From Pandoraea terrae (GTDB taxonomy: Bacteria > Pseudomonadota > Gammaproteobacteria > Burkholderiales > Burkholderiaceae), in assembly GCF_902459695.1 (NCBI RefSeq), contig NZ_CABPRZ010000024.1, positions 27,533 to 91,532 of the forward strand: a DNA stretch of 64,000 nucleotides, read 5' to 3'. The notes under the pieces were generated by a model that was not told where the DNA came from, did not search any database, and saw nothing but the letters and a program-made list of their open reading frames with translations. How positions within the stretch are numbered: position 1 is the first letter of the stretch; every line of letters begins with the position of its first letter. The position numbers and the translations under genes are program-made. This document shows positions 18,347 to 27,582 of the stretch, in pieces.

Positions 18347-19930
18347 ATGCGCAGAAAACAAAGGGGCGTCTTCTTGGTCGGCGCCGCGATCGCCGTCGCT
18401 GTCGTCGGTATGCTGATCACATTCTGGGGCGCGCAACAGGCGCGACATATGCGGATCGAGAAGGGGGCGGTGGTCGGGGAGGCACTGAAGGTGCTTGGAA
18501 GGCACGTACAGGGTTTCGTGGTTCAGCATCACGGGGACATCAAGAAGCTCTTCTTAAGTAATCCGGGAACACGGATCAGCATGGGTGGACTGGAAATGTC
18601 CGCCAAAACGACGGATTTGGGCAAGACCATTGCCGGCCTGACGGCGGAGAGCGTTATCCGTGTGATGGGCGCGAAGGGCATCGGCGCATCGCCTCCATTG
18701 GCCGGAGCGCAATATCAGATTTACGTCTACTCCGACAACTGTGCGGACGATAATTCCAAGTGCGATATCAACTCGGTGACGTATCTCTCAGCCCCCATAC
18801 GAAGTACCTACGCCGCAGAACCCGATTTCGTTGCTTCGGGCGTGGCAGTCAAGAAGATCGGCGCTCTCGGCGGCATTTCGCACAAGGATGAAAAAAACGG
18901 GGTCTATTTCCGATTCCGCGACGGAAACGGCATCGTACCCATCAAGGTTCCCAGCCCGGATCCCGAGGTTGGACTTATCGCCGTGCGCGGCGGCAACCAG
19001 ATAAGCGTTCAGGACGTTTTCATGAGGCGCGATGGTACGCGACCGATGTTGGGAAATCTGAACATGGAGGAACGGAAAGGGAAGCACCACAACATTGCCG
19101 GTGCTGGCGATATTACAGGGATCGGAACGCTCTCGATGAAGCAATTGTCAGCAAGTCAGCGCGTGATAGCGGGCTATACCGGGGACGATTCGGTGCCACC
19201 AAAATATGGCAGTGCCAGTATCGTTGCGAAAGGTTTGATTGCGGGCCGCGACATCAAGGTAGAGGAGCGCCTTACCACCAAGAACTTGACGGTGACGGGA
19301 ACGGTCAAGAAAACACTGACAACCGAGAGCATCAACGCCGAAGGCACCATCCATGCCAAGAAAGGGCCCGGCACAAGCGCAGGAGGAAATCTGGAGGCAG
19401 ACGGCAATATCAAGGCGGACGGCAATATCTCGTCGCGAGGCACGGTCACCATCGGCAGCGGCCAACTTCACATGGGAAAGCAATTTTCCCCAGGTTCATG
19501 GTGTACCGGACACAGTATCGGGCTCAGTTTCGAGGGCTTGCTAATGGCATGCCAGAACAACCAATGGAGAGTGGCTGAAGGACAGCGCGGAGAGACAGGA
19601 GAGCGTGGAGCGCAGGGTGCGCGTGGAGAGAGGGGGGCGCCTGGGGAGAAGGGTGACCGCGGTGACCGCGGTCCTATGGGACCACGTGCGGAGGTGAAGG
19701 TGGCGCGAACTTACACTTGGTATAGAAACGATTGCAACCCGGGTTCAGCGGGCGAGGTCTATAACCTCGGCCGTTGGGACTACTGCGACACCGTTCAATC
19801 GATGCGTGCGTGTGCGCTCCCCAATCAAGACCGCAGAGTGTGGCGGGAAGATAATGGTGAGTGGACATTCAGGATAAAGCAGGTATCCGGTGTCGCGTAC
19901 TGCCAGAACTTCGAGTACGAAATCGAGTGA
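18347..19930 (+). CDS. Orphan PilV-like (pilus-tip, shufflon-type) protein with collagen-like repeat
   Basis: 527 residues. A type IV prepilin-like start (RRKQRG then VFLVGAAIAVAVVGMLITFW) is followed by a helix and an ectodomain like PilV minor pilins of conjugative pili (VVGEALKVLGRHVQGFVVQHH, AGAQYQIYVYSDNC). A middle part repeats short glycine- and Lys/Asp-rich strands (EADGNIKADGNIS) like a beta-solenoid. Residues 412-447 are twelve perfect Gly-X-Y triplets, rich in Arg, Glu and Asp. A Cys-containing C-terminal domain of about 80 residues follows. The usual Glu at pilin position 5 is Gly. No pilus, transfer or recombinase genes are nearby, so it looks like a captured or standalone adhesin. 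The start follows GGGAGGGGG. Confidence 0.75.
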   Translation: MRRKQRGVFLVGAAIAVAVVGMLITFWGAQQARHMRIEKGAVVGEALKVLGRHVQGFVVQHHGDIKKLFLSNPGTRISMGGLEMSAKTTDLGKTIAGLTAESVIRVMGAKGIGASPPLAGAQYQIYVYSDNCADDNSKCDINSVTYLSAPIRSTYAAEPDFVASGVAVKKIGALGGISHKDEKNGVYFRFRDGNGIVPIKVPSPDPEVGLIAVRGGNQISVQDVFMRRDGTRPMLGNLNMEERKGKHHNIAGAGDITGIGTLSMKQLSASQRVIAGYTGDDSVPPKYGSASIVAKGLIAGRDIKVEERLTTKNLTVTGTVKKTLTTESINAEGTIHAKKGPGTSAGGNLEADGNIKADGNISSRGTVTIGSGQLHMGKQFSPGSWCTGHSIGLSFEGLLMACQNNQWRVAEGQRGETGERGAQGARGERGAPGEKGDRGDRGPMGPRAEVKVARTYTWYRNDCNPGSAGEVYNLGRWDYCDTVQSMRACALPNQDRRVWREDNGEWTFRIKQVSGVAYCQNFEYEIE

Positions 19931-20146
19931 CCGCATGTCTGCTTTTCGATCGATGGGCGTCGGGCGTCATGTCCGACCCCATCCCCCTTCCATTCCCAAA
20001 CCGCACAACCTCCTTCCCATAAGTCGTTTGCCCGCGTATTTTTGAGGGGTTAAAGTCCGATCCAATCGTGGTAGACCGCCTGCCTGAACCGCTTCCTGGC
20101 ATGCGGGAATGCGTGGATACCGGACTGAACAGCCTCAAGGAGACGT

Positions 20147-21661
20147 ATGACCCCCGCCGAACTCCTGCGCGCCCTGGGCGTTGCAATCGATGACTTTGCC
20201 GGCAGCGACCTGCCGGTGCGTTCCCCGCGCGATGGCGCCCGTCTCGCCGCCCTGCGCGCCGACACGCAAGCGGAAGTCGCCCGGAAGATCGACACCGCCC
20301 ACGCCGCGTTCCTGAAATGGCGCACCGTGCCCGCCCCCGTGCGCGGCGAACTGGTCCGCGTTTTCGGTGAAATCCTGCGCGAGAACAAGTCGGCCCTCGG
20401 CCAGCTTGTCACCCTCGAAGCCGGCAAGATCACCTCGGAAGGCCTCGGCGAAGTCCAGGAAATGATCGACATCTGCGATTTCGCGGTCGGTCTGTCCCGC
20501 CAGCTTTACGGCCTGACGATCGCCTCCGAGCGCCCCGGCCATCGCATGATGGAAACGTGGCACCCGCTCGGCGTCGTCGGGGTCATCTCGGCGTTCAACT
20601 TCCCGGTCGCCGTGTGGGCCTGGAACAGCGCTTTGGCGTTCGTCTGCGGCGACGCCGTGGTCTGGAAGCCGTCGGAAAAGACCCCGCTGACCGCGCTCGC
20701 CTGCGATGCCCTGCTGCACAAGGCCTTTGAGCGTTTCGAACAGAAGCACCCGGGCGTGCTGCCGGCCGGTCTTTCGCAAGTCCTGCTCGGCGGCCGTGAA
20801 ATCGGCGACATCCTGGCCGGCTCGCCGCGTGTGCCGCTCGTCTCGGCCACCGGCTCGACCCGCATGGGCCGCGAAGTCGCCCAGCGCGTGGCCGGACGCC
20901 TCGGCCGCAGCATTCTCGAACTCGGCGGCAACAACGCCATGATCGTTGCTCCGTCCGCCGATCCCGACCTGGCTGTGCGCGCCATCACGTTCGCCGCCGT
21001 CGGCACCGCCGGCCAGCGCTGCACCTCGCTGCGCCGCCTGATCGTCCACACGTCGCTGGCGGACGCCATCGTCGAGCGCCTCAAGAAAATCTACGCCACC
21101 GTCAAGGTCGGCGATCCGATGGAAACCGGCACGCTCGTCGGCCCGCTGATCGACCACAACGCGTTCGAACAAATGCAAGCCGCCCTGGCCCGGGCCCGTG
21201 CCGAAGGCGGCGACGTTTTCGGCGGCGATCGCGTGACCGGCATCGGCGGCGAACAGGCGTACTACGTGCGCCCAGCGCTGGTACGCATGCCGTCGCAAAC
21301 CGACGTCATGAAGCACGAGACCTTCGCCCCGATCCTGTACGTGTTGACATACGACGATTACGACACTGCGCTTGACCTGCACAACGACGTGCCGCAAGGC
21401 CTGTCGTCGGCCGTCTTCACGAACGACATGCGCGAAGCCGAGCGCTTCCTGTCGCCGGCCGGCAGCGATTGCGGCATAGCCAACGTCAATATCGGCACCA
21501 GCGGCGCGGAAATCGGCGGCGCCTTCGGTGGTGAAAAGGAAACCGGCGGCGGCCGCGAATCGGGCTCAGACGCATGGAAGGCCTACATGCGCCGCGCCAC
21601 CAACACCATCAACTACAGCACGCAACTGCCGCTCGCGCAGGGTGTGCAGTTCGACATCTGA
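20147..21661 (+). CDS. amaB: ALDH7-family aldehyde dehydrogenase (probable aminoadipate-semialdehyde/P6C dehydrogenase)
   Basis: 504 residues. NAD-binding and catalytic motifs of aldehyde dehydrogenases are present: SAFNFPVAVW, WKPSEKTPLTA, ATGSTRMG, the Glu of ELGGNNA, and the nucleophile Cys in GTAGQRCTSLRR. The C-terminal segment FGGEKETGGGRESGSDAWKA, then TNTINYS and LPLAQGVQFD, is typical of ALDH7 (antiquitin) enzymes. These oxidise 2-aminoadipate semialdehyde, the open form of piperideine-6-carboxylate, to 2-aminoadipate in lysine and pipecolate breakdown. It follows AAGGAGACGT and heads a long same-strand cluster whose later genes suit the same pathway. The exact substrate is inferred. 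Confidence 0.82.
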   Translation: MTPAELLRALGVAIDDFAGSDLPVRSPRDGARLAALRADTQAEVARKIDTAHAAFLKWRTVPAPVRGELVRVFGEILRENKSALGQLVTLEAGKITSEGLGEVQEMIDICDFAVGLSRQLYGLTIASERPGHRMMETWHPLGVVGVISAFNFPVAVWAWNSALAFVCGDAVVWKPSEKTPLTALACDALLHKAFERFEQKHPGVLPAGLSQVLLGGREIGDILAGSPRVPLVSATGSTRMGREVAQRVAGRLGRSILELGGNNAMIVAPSADPDLAVRAITFAAVGTAGQRCTSLRRLIVHTSLADAIVERLKKIYATVKVGDPMETGTLVGPLIDHNAFEQMQAALARARAEGGDVFGGDRVTGIGGEQAYYVRPALVRMPSQTDVMKHETFAPILYVLTYDDYDTALDLHNDVPQGLSSAVFTNDMREAERFLSPAGSDCGIANVNIGTSGAEIGGAFGGEKETGGGRESGSDAWKAYMRRATNTINYSTQLPLAQGVQFDI

Positions 21662-21813
21662 GCCGGTACTGCGAGCGTTAGCACGCCAATGAGCGCCGCT
21701 GCGGCCGGTTCCGCCGGCACGCGGCGTTTCCTGTTGAAACACCCGTCCGGGTGCGGCCCCGCGCCGTGCCGGACTGCGTGCACCCTCGCCTCAGAAGAAT
21801 ACCGAGAACGACC

Positions 21814-22887
21814 ATGTCATTTCTAGTCCTGGATAACCTGACCAAGCGCTACGGCGAGTTCGTGGCCGCCGACAGCGTGAGCCTGTCGATCGAAAAAGGC
21901 GAGTTCGTGTCGCTGCTCGGCCCGTCGGGCTGTGGCAAGACCACCACGCTGATGATGATCGCCGGCTTCATCGATGCCACCGCCGGGCGAATTACCCTCG
22001 ATGGGCAGGACCTCACCCACGTCAAACCGAACCGCCGCGGTCTCGGCATGGTGTTCCAGAGCTACGCGCTGTTCCCACACATGACGGTCGCCGACAACGT
22101 GGCGTTCGGGCTGGAAATGCGCAAGGTGCCGAAGGCCGATCGCGGCAAACGCGTCGCCCGCGCACTCGAACTGGTCCATCTCGAAAAACATGCCGGCCGT
22201 TTCCCGCGTGAATTGTCGGGCGGTCAGCGTCAGCGCGTTGCGCTCGCCCGCGCGCTCGTCATCGAGCCGCCAGTGTTGCTGCTCGACGAACCGATGTCCA
22301 ACCTCGACGCCAAGCTGCGCGAGGAAATGCAGTTCGAACTGCGCGCGATCCAGCGTGAAGTGGGCACCACGACGATCATGGTCACGCACGATCAGTCCGA
22401 AGCGCTGTCGATCAGCGACCGCGTCGTGGTCATGGAGGCCGGGCGCGTGACGCAGGTCGACGTGCCGTATCGTGCCTACGAACACCCCGAGACCAGCTTT
22501 GTTTCGCGCTTCATCGGCAAGGCGAACCTGTTGCCGGCCACCGTGTCGTCGGTCGGCAATGACAGCATCGAACTCGACGTGGCCGGCCGCCGCCTGGCGA
22601 TCGGGCGCAATGCCAGCGCCGTGCAGGCGGGCGACGGCGTGACGCTGTGCATCCGCCCGGAAAAAATGCGCCTGTGCGCGCCGTCAGACGGGCATCTGCC
22701 GGCCCGCGTCTCGAGCCGCTTCTTCCTCGGCAGCCAGTGGCTGTACCGCGTGGACAGCGCGTTCGGCGAATTGCTCGTCTGCACGCAGAATGAAGGTAAC
22801 GAACCCGTCGCCGAAGGGGCCGATGTCGGCTTGTCATGGCATGGCGACGCCGTGCGCATGGTCGATCGTGGGGTGTGCCATGGCTGA
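21814..22887 (+). CDS. PotA-like ABC transporter ATP-binding protein
   Basis: 357 residues. Walker A GPSGCGKTT (about 36-44), Q-loop VFQSYALFPHMTV, signature LSGGQRQRVALARAL, Walker B LLLDEPMSNLDAKLR and H-loop VTHDQSEAL, followed by a C-terminal TOBE-like domain (about 240-350). This is the layout of polyamine/opine-type import ATPases. The ATG at 21814 is chosen because it places the first strand as usual; GAGAACG lies just upstream. It overlaps the next permease gene by 8 bases. Probable energiser of the importer formed with the next two permeases and the binding protein at 27579. Confidence 0.93.
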   Translation: MSFLVLDNLTKRYGEFVAADSVSLSIEKGEFVSLLGPSGCGKTTTLMMIAGFIDATAGRITLDGQDLTHVKPNRRGLGMVFQSYALFPHMTVADNVAFGLEMRKVPKADRGKRVARALELVHLEKHAGRFPRELSGGQRQRVALARALVIEPPVLLLDEPMSNLDAKLREEMQFELRAIQREVGTTTIMVTHDQSEALSISDRVVVMEAGRVTQVDVPYRAYEHPETSFVSRFIGKANLLPATVSSVGNDSIELDVAGRRLAIGRNASAVQAGDGVTLCIRPEKMRLCAPSDGHLPARVSSRFFLGSQWLYRVDSAFGELLVCTQNEGNEPVAEGADVGLSWHGDAVRMVDRGVCHG

Positions 22888-23788
22888 GTTGTCGACGCCC
22901 GCACCGGTCCCGTCCGCCGCGCCGTCCGGCCGCACGCCGTGGCACGCGTTCATCCCCCCATGGCTGCTGTGCACGCCGGCGTTCGTGCTGTTCGCGCTGC
23001 TGGTGATCGTGCCGCTCGTGATGACGCTTGTCCTCACGTTCTACCGCTTCGATCCGGCCACCGGCCCTATCGCGGCGTTCCAGTTGGGCAATTATGCCGA
23101 GGTGTTGACGGACGGCTACTACCAGACCATCTTCCTGCGCACGCTGTGGATCGCTGCACTGACCACGTTGCTGTGCATGGTGATCGGCGGCCCTGAAGCG
23201 TACATCCTGTACCGCATGCGCGAGCCGTGGCGTTCGGTGTTCCTGCTTGTGATCCTCGCGCCGCTGCTGGTCTCCGTCGTCGTGCGCGCGTTCGGCTGGT
23301 CGATGCTGCTGGGTGCCGACGGTCTCGTCAACAAAGCCTTGATACTGTTCCGCCTCGGTCCGTACAAGATCCTGTACACGCAGGTCGCGATCGTCATCGC
23401 GCTCGTGCATGTGATGCTGCCGTTCATGGTGATTCCCGTCTGGACCGCGCTGCAAAAGCTCGATCCGCAAGTGGAGAACGCTGCGTTGTCGCTGATGGCC
23501 TCCCCCGCCACCACGCTGCGCCGCATCGTGCTGCCGCAGGTGCTGCCGGGCGTGTTGTCGGGCAGCCTGATGGTCTTCGCGCTGTCGGCGAGCGCCTTCG
23601 CCATCCCGGGGCTGCTCGGCGGCCGCCGCCTGAAGGTCGTGCCGACCGCCGTGTACGACGAATTCCTCGGTTCGCTGAACTGGCCGCTCGGCGCGACCAT
23701 CGCGCTGATCCTGCTGGCCGCGAATCTGCTGATCATGTTGACGTATCAACGCCTGCTGGAGCGCAAGTACTCCAGGGCGATGGGTTGA
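22880..23788 (+). CDS. PotB-like ABC transporter permease
   Basis: 302 residues with six predicted membrane segments and the EAA loop near the C-terminal half (ENAALSLMASPATTLRRIVLP), which docks to the ATPase. The N-terminal 26 residues are Pro/Ala-rich and cytosolic. Known: PotB-like subunits pair with PotC-like ones to form the channel of polyamine/opine importers. The ATG overlaps the end of the ATPase gene, showing tight coupling. Confidence 0.92.
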   Translation: MAELSTPAPVPSAAPSGRTPWHAFIPPWLLCTPAFVLFALLVIVPLVMTLVLTFYRFDPATGPIAAFQLGNYAEVLTDGYYQTIFLRTLWIAALTTLLCMVIGGPEAYILYRMREPWRSVFLLVILAPLLVSVVVRAFGWSMLLGADGLVNKALILFRLGPYKILYTQVAIVIALVHVMLPFMVIPVWTALQKLDPQVENAALSLMASPATTLRRIVLPQVLPGVLSGSLMVFALSASAFAIPGLLGGRRLKVVPTAVYDEFLGSLNWPLGATIALILLAANLLIMLTYQRLLERKYSRAMG

Positions 23789-23801
23789 GGAGACGACCGT
23801 C

Positions 23802-24596
23802 ATGCAACGCAACGGCGCCATTTCCCTGACGTTCCACAGCCTCGTCATCCTCTTCATGCTGGCCCCGCTCGCCATTGTGATGGCGGTGGCGTTCACGCCC
23901 GACGACACCCTCACGCTGCCGGTGAACGGCCTGTCGCTGCGCTGGTTCCGGGCGATCCTCGACTACCCGGACTTCATCACGGCGTTCGGCAACAGCCTGA
24001 AGCTGGCCTTCGCGTCGGCCACGCTGTCGCTGGCCGTGGCATTGCCCGCCGGTCTGGCGATCGGCCGCGAGCGCTTCCCGGGGCGCGATTTCCTCAACGC
24101 GCTGTTCCTCTCGCCGCTGCTGATTCCGAACCTCGTGCTCGGCATCGCGTTCCTGCGTTTTTTCGCCTTGCTCGGCGTGACGGGTTCGTTCACCTGGCTC
24201 ATCGTCGCGCACGTGATCGTCATTACACCGTATGTGATGCGTCTGGTGCTGGCCGCCGTCGCAGGCATGGACCGCAGCGCCGAGCAGGCCGCCTACGGCC
24301 TGGGGGCGTCGCGCTTCACGGTGTTTCGCCGCGTGACCCTGCCGATGATCCTGCCGGGCATCACGGGCGGCTGGCTGCTCGCGTTCATCAACAGCTTCGA
24401 CGAACTGACGATGTCCGTTTTCGTGACCTCGCCGCAGACCGTGACGCTGCCCGTGCGCATGTACATGTATGCGACCGAGTCGATCGATCCGATGATGGCG
24501 TCGATCTCGGCCGTCGTGATCCTGATCACCGCCGGCGCCATGTTCCTGCTCGACCGGATCTATGGCCTCGACAAGATCCTGATCGGCAACCATTGA
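23802..24596 (+). CDS. PotC-like ABC transporter permease
   Basis: 264 residues, six membrane segments, with the EAA loop EQAAYGLGASRFTVFRRVTLP and the NSFDELTMSVFV segment common in PotC relatives. It starts 13 bases after the previous permease gene with GAGGAGACGACCGTC ahead of the ATG. Second half of the importer channel. Confidence 0.92.
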   Translation: MQRNGAISLTFHSLVILFMLAPLAIVMAVAFTPDDTLTLPVNGLSLRWFRAILDYPDFITAFGNSLKLAFASATLSLAVALPAGLAIGRERFPGRDFLNALFLSPLLIPNLVLGIAFLRFFALLGVTGSFTWLIVAHVIVITPYVMRLVLAAVAGMDRSAEQAAYGLGASRFTVFRRVTLPMILPGITGGWLLAFINSFDELTMSVFVTSPQTVTLPVRMYMYATESIDPMMASISAVVILITAGAMFLLDRIYGLDKILIGNH

Positions 24597-24648
24597 GCCG
24601 CCCCGAAGCGCACTGCAACGTCCACCACGCTCCCACGACCTCTCGATC

Positions 24649-24996
24649 ATGTTCGATGACAAAACGAACCCGGCGTCTGCGACGAATTTGTCGTCAGGCG
24701 CCGGACAATGGCTGCGTCTGACGGAAACCGGCCGCACGCCGATCCGGCTTGAAATCGACGGCGTGATCGTCGAAGCCATGACCGGCGACACGCTGCTCAC
24801 GGCGATTTTGCTGCATCGCAAAAGCGTGCGCCGCACGGAGTTCACGGGCGCACCGCGCGCGGGCTTCTGTCTGATGGGCGCATGCCAGGACTGCTGGGTC
24901 CGCACGGTCGATGGACAAGCCTTGCGCGCATGCTCGACGCCGGCCTCGGACGGCATGCGTATTCGCACCGCGCCGCGTGCGGAGGGCGCACGATGA
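24649..24996 (+). CDS. Small [2Fe-2S] subunit of an HcnABC/opine-oxidase-like dehydrogenase
   Basis: 115 residues with a plant-type ferredoxin fold of the Fer2_4 kind. The cluster cysteines lie in FCLMGACQDC and further on in RACSTP, giving C-x4-C-x2-C-x(~11)-C. Known: such small ferredoxin-like proteins are one subunit of heterotrimeric opine oxidases, hydrogen cyanide synthase (HcnA) and heteromeric proline/hydroxyproline dehydrogenases. It overlaps the next gene by 4 bases (ATGA), and the two larger subunits follow in order. About 30 N-terminal residues are disordered-looking. Confidence 0.88.
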   Translation: MFDDKTNPASATNLSSGAGQWLRLTETGRTPIRLEIDGVIVEAMTGDTLLTAILLHRKSVRRTEFTGAPRAGFCLMGACQDCWVRTVDGQALRACSTPASDGMRIRTAPRAEGAR

Positions 24997-26405
24997 GCGA
25001 CGCCGCCCGCATCGTCATCGTTGGCGCCGGACCCGCCGGCGTACGCGCCGCCGAGACGCTGGCGGCCGCCGGCCGCCGCCCGATCGTGCTCGACGAGGGC
25101 GCGCGCTGGGGCGGGCAGATTTATCGCCAGCCGCCGGTCAATTTCGTGCGCTCGAAGCGAACGCTTTATGGTTTCGAGGCGAGCCGCGCCGACAGCATCC
25201 ATACGACGATGGCGGCATTGCTGCCGCACGTCGATTATTGGCCGGACACGCTGGTGTGGGATTGCGTCGGCCGCCAACTGGAAACCCTGCGCAGGGGCCG
25301 CGTGGAATCGGTGCCGTTCTCGCACCTGATCCTGGCGACCGGCGCGACCGACCGCATCCTCCCCTTCCCGGGATGGACGCTACCGGGCGTCTACACCCTT
25401 GGCGCCGCGCAGATCGCGCTCAAGGCGCAGGGTTGCGCCGTCGGCCGCCGCGTGGTGCTGGCCGGGACCGGGCCGTTGCTGTATCTCGTCGCATATCAGT
25501 ACGCGAAGGCCGGCGCCAGGGTCACGGCCGTGCTCGATACCACCCCGTTCGTGCGGCAGATGCAGGCGTCGCCGCGGCTGATGTCGCAACCGGCTGTGTT
25601 CGCCAAGGGGCTCTATTACACGGCGTGGCTGCGCACCCATGGTGTGCCGGTTCATCGCGGCGTGACGCTGCTTGGCGCGGATGGCGATGAATGCGTTACG
25701 GCCATGCGCTGGTCCGAAAACGGCCGGGCGCGCTCGATCGCATGCGACGCGGTGGCCACGGGCTTCGGACTGCGTTCGGAAACGCAAATCGCCGATCTGG
25801 CGGGGTGCAAGTTCGTGTTCGACACGCTGAATCGCCAATGGCTGCCCGAGCGTGACGCCATGGGCCGCGCGTCCGTGGGCGGCATCTATCTCGCGGGTGA
25901 CGGCGCAGGCATTGCCGGCGCCGACGCCGCCGAACTGGCGGGCCGCCGCGCCGCCCTCGCGCTGATCGATGACCTGGGCCAGATTGGCAAAGTGCCGGAT
26001 GCGCGGCGTCAGGTACGTCAGCTGCAAAGCAAGCTGGACGGCATCGCTCGCTTTCGCGGCGGTCTCGAGGCGGCGTTCGCCATGCCGGAGGACGCCCCGT
26101 CGCGCTGGCCGGATGACATGGTGCTGTGCCGCTGCGAGGAAATTACGGTCGGGACGGTGCGCGAGATCGTGCGCTGCGGCGCGGCGACAGAGATCAATCG
26201 CGTGAAGGCGCTCACGCGCGTCGGCATGGGCCGTTGCCAGGGCCGCATGTGCGGACTGGCGCTGGCCGAGTTGCTGGCGGCGGAAACGTCGCAACCCATT
26301 GCGGCGATCGGCCGTCTGCGCGGCCAGGCGCCGATCAAGCCGGTGCCGTTATCGATTGCTGCGGATTATCCGGCGGCGATCTCCGAGGAGGCGCGCGATG
26401 AATAA
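24993..26405 (+). CDS. FAD/NAD(P)-type oxidoreductase subunit (HcnB/OoxA-like)
   Basis: 470 residues. The first dinucleotide-binding motif is VGAGPAGVRAAETLAAAGRR near the N-terminus, with LATGATDRILPFPGW marking the class I pyridine-nucleotide-disulfide fold and LAGDGAGIAGADAAELAGRR the FAD end. A C-terminal BFD-like [2Fe-2S] domain has CRCEEIT and RCQGRMCG. This layout matches the large subunit of opine oxidases and HcnB. It overlaps the small ferredoxin gene and the next flavoprotein gene, so the three subunits are made together. Substrate is not fixed by sequence. Confidence 0.9.
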   Translation: MSDAARIVIVGAGPAGVRAAETLAAAGRRPIVLDEGARWGGQIYRQPPVNFVRSKRTLYGFEASRADSIHTTMAALLPHVDYWPDTLVWDCVGRQLETLRRGRVESVPFSHLILATGATDRILPFPGWTLPGVYTLGAAQIALKAQGCAVGRRVVLAGTGPLLYLVAYQYAKAGARVTAVLDTTPFVRQMQASPRLMSQPAVFAKGLYYTAWLRTHGVPVHRGVTLLGADGDECVTAMRWSENGRARSIACDAVATGFGLRSETQIADLAGCKFVFDTLNRQWLPERDAMGRASVGGIYLAGDGAGIAGADAAELAGRRAALALIDDLGQIGKVPDARRQVRQLQSKLDGIARFRGGLEAAFAMPEDAPSRWPDDMVLCRCEEITVGTVREIVRCGAATEINRVKALTRVGMGRCQGRMCGLALAELLAAETSQPIAAIGRLRGQAPIKPVPLSIAADYPAAISEEARDE

Positions 26406-27582
26406 CGTCATCCACGCCACGAATATCGAGCGCGTCGAGGCGGACGTCTGTATTGTCGGCGGCGGCTTCATGGGTGCAGCCACGGCGCGCGCGCTCGCCA
26501 AGCGCGGACAGCGGGTCGTCTTGCTGGAAAAGGGCTATTGTGGCGCCCAGGCCAGCGGCGTCAATTACGGCGGCGTGCGCCGGCAGGGCCGCCCCGTCTC
26601 GCAACTGCCGCTGTCGCAACGCGCGTACGAAACGTGGAAACGCTTGCCCGAGACGATCGGCACCGACGGCGAATTGCTGATTTCCGGGCATTTGCGTCTG
26701 GCGCGCAGTGAGGCCGACCTCGCCGCGCTGCATGCCTATGCGGAACAGGCCAATCCCTACGGACTCGATCTGCGCGTGCTTGAAGGGCCGTCGTTCCGCA
26801 AACGTTACCCGTGGCTCGGCGTGCGCGCACTCGGTGGTTCGATGTGCCCCGGCGACGGCCATGCGAACCCGCGGCTGGTCTCCCCCGCCTTTGCGCGTGC
26901 CGCGCGTGCTGCCGGCGCGGACGTGCGCGATCTCACGCCGGTGTGCGAGACATCGCACGACGGGCGGCGCTTCCTGACGGTCGCCCACGGTCCGAACGGC
27001 CCCGTCGAAGTCACGTCCGCATGGCTCATCAACACGGCGGGCGCGTGGGGCAATCAACTGGCGGGCCGCTATGGCGACGCGATTCCCATGAAGTCCATCT
27101 ACCCGAATCTGTGGGTGACGGAGCCGTTGCCGTTCTTCATCGAACATAACCTCGGCGTCTACGGCGGCGGCATCTACGCGCGGCAAGTGGCGCGCGGCAA
27201 CGTCGTGATCGGCGGCGGCCGCGGTGTCGGCGACGGCGAACACGCCCGCCCCCTGTCCGCCACGACACGCGCGGTGATGACCGAAGCGATCCGCCTGCTT
27301 CCCGCGTTGCGCGATGCGCTCGTGATCCGCAGCTGGAGCGGCGTGGAGGGCGAAACGCCGGACGATAACCCGGTGATCGCGCCCTCGCGCACCACCGCGA
27401 ACCTTTTGCACGCCTTCGGGTTTTCCGGCGGCGGCTTTCAACTGGCGCCCGGTGTCGGCGAAGTCCTTGCCGACCTCGTGCTTGACGGCGCCACGGCAAC
27501 ACCGATCGGGGCCTTTTCTCTCGATCGCTTCGACGCGGCGCACCGCGCTTCTCAAGACAACGCTACAGGAGCCACATCATGA
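26398..27582 (+). CDS. FAD-dependent amine/amino-acid dehydrogenase subunit (HcnC/OoxB-like, DAO family)
   Basis: 394 residues. It opens with the FAD motif CIVGGGFMGAATARALAKRG, then LLEKGYCGAQASGVNYGGVRRQG, and ends with FGFSGGGFQLAPGVGEVLADL and LDRFD, as in the D-amino-acid oxidase/glycine oxidase family. In HcnABC- and Oox-type enzymes this subunit oxidises the C-N bond of the substrate. The ATG at 26398 overlaps the stop of the upstream subunit gene. Good candidates for substrate are pipecolate or an opine, given the ALDH7 gene upstream. Confidence 0.9.
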   Translation: MNNVIHATNIERVEADVCIVGGGFMGAATARALAKRGQRVVLLEKGYCGAQASGVNYGGVRRQGRPVSQLPLSQRAYETWKRLPETIGTDGELLISGHLRLARSEADLAALHAYAEQANPYGLDLRVLEGPSFRKRYPWLGVRALGGSMCPGDGHANPRLVSPAFARAARAAGADVRDLTPVCETSHDGRRFLTVAHGPNGPVEVTSAWLINTAGAWGNQLAGRYGDAIPMKSIYPNLWVTEPLPFFIEHNLGVYGGGIYARQVARGNVVIGGGRGVGDGEHARPLSATTRAVMTEAIRLLPALRDALVIRSWSGVEGETPDDNPVIAPSRTTANLLHAFGFSGGGFQLAPGVGEVLADLVLDGATATPIGAFSLDRFDAAHRASQDNATGATS

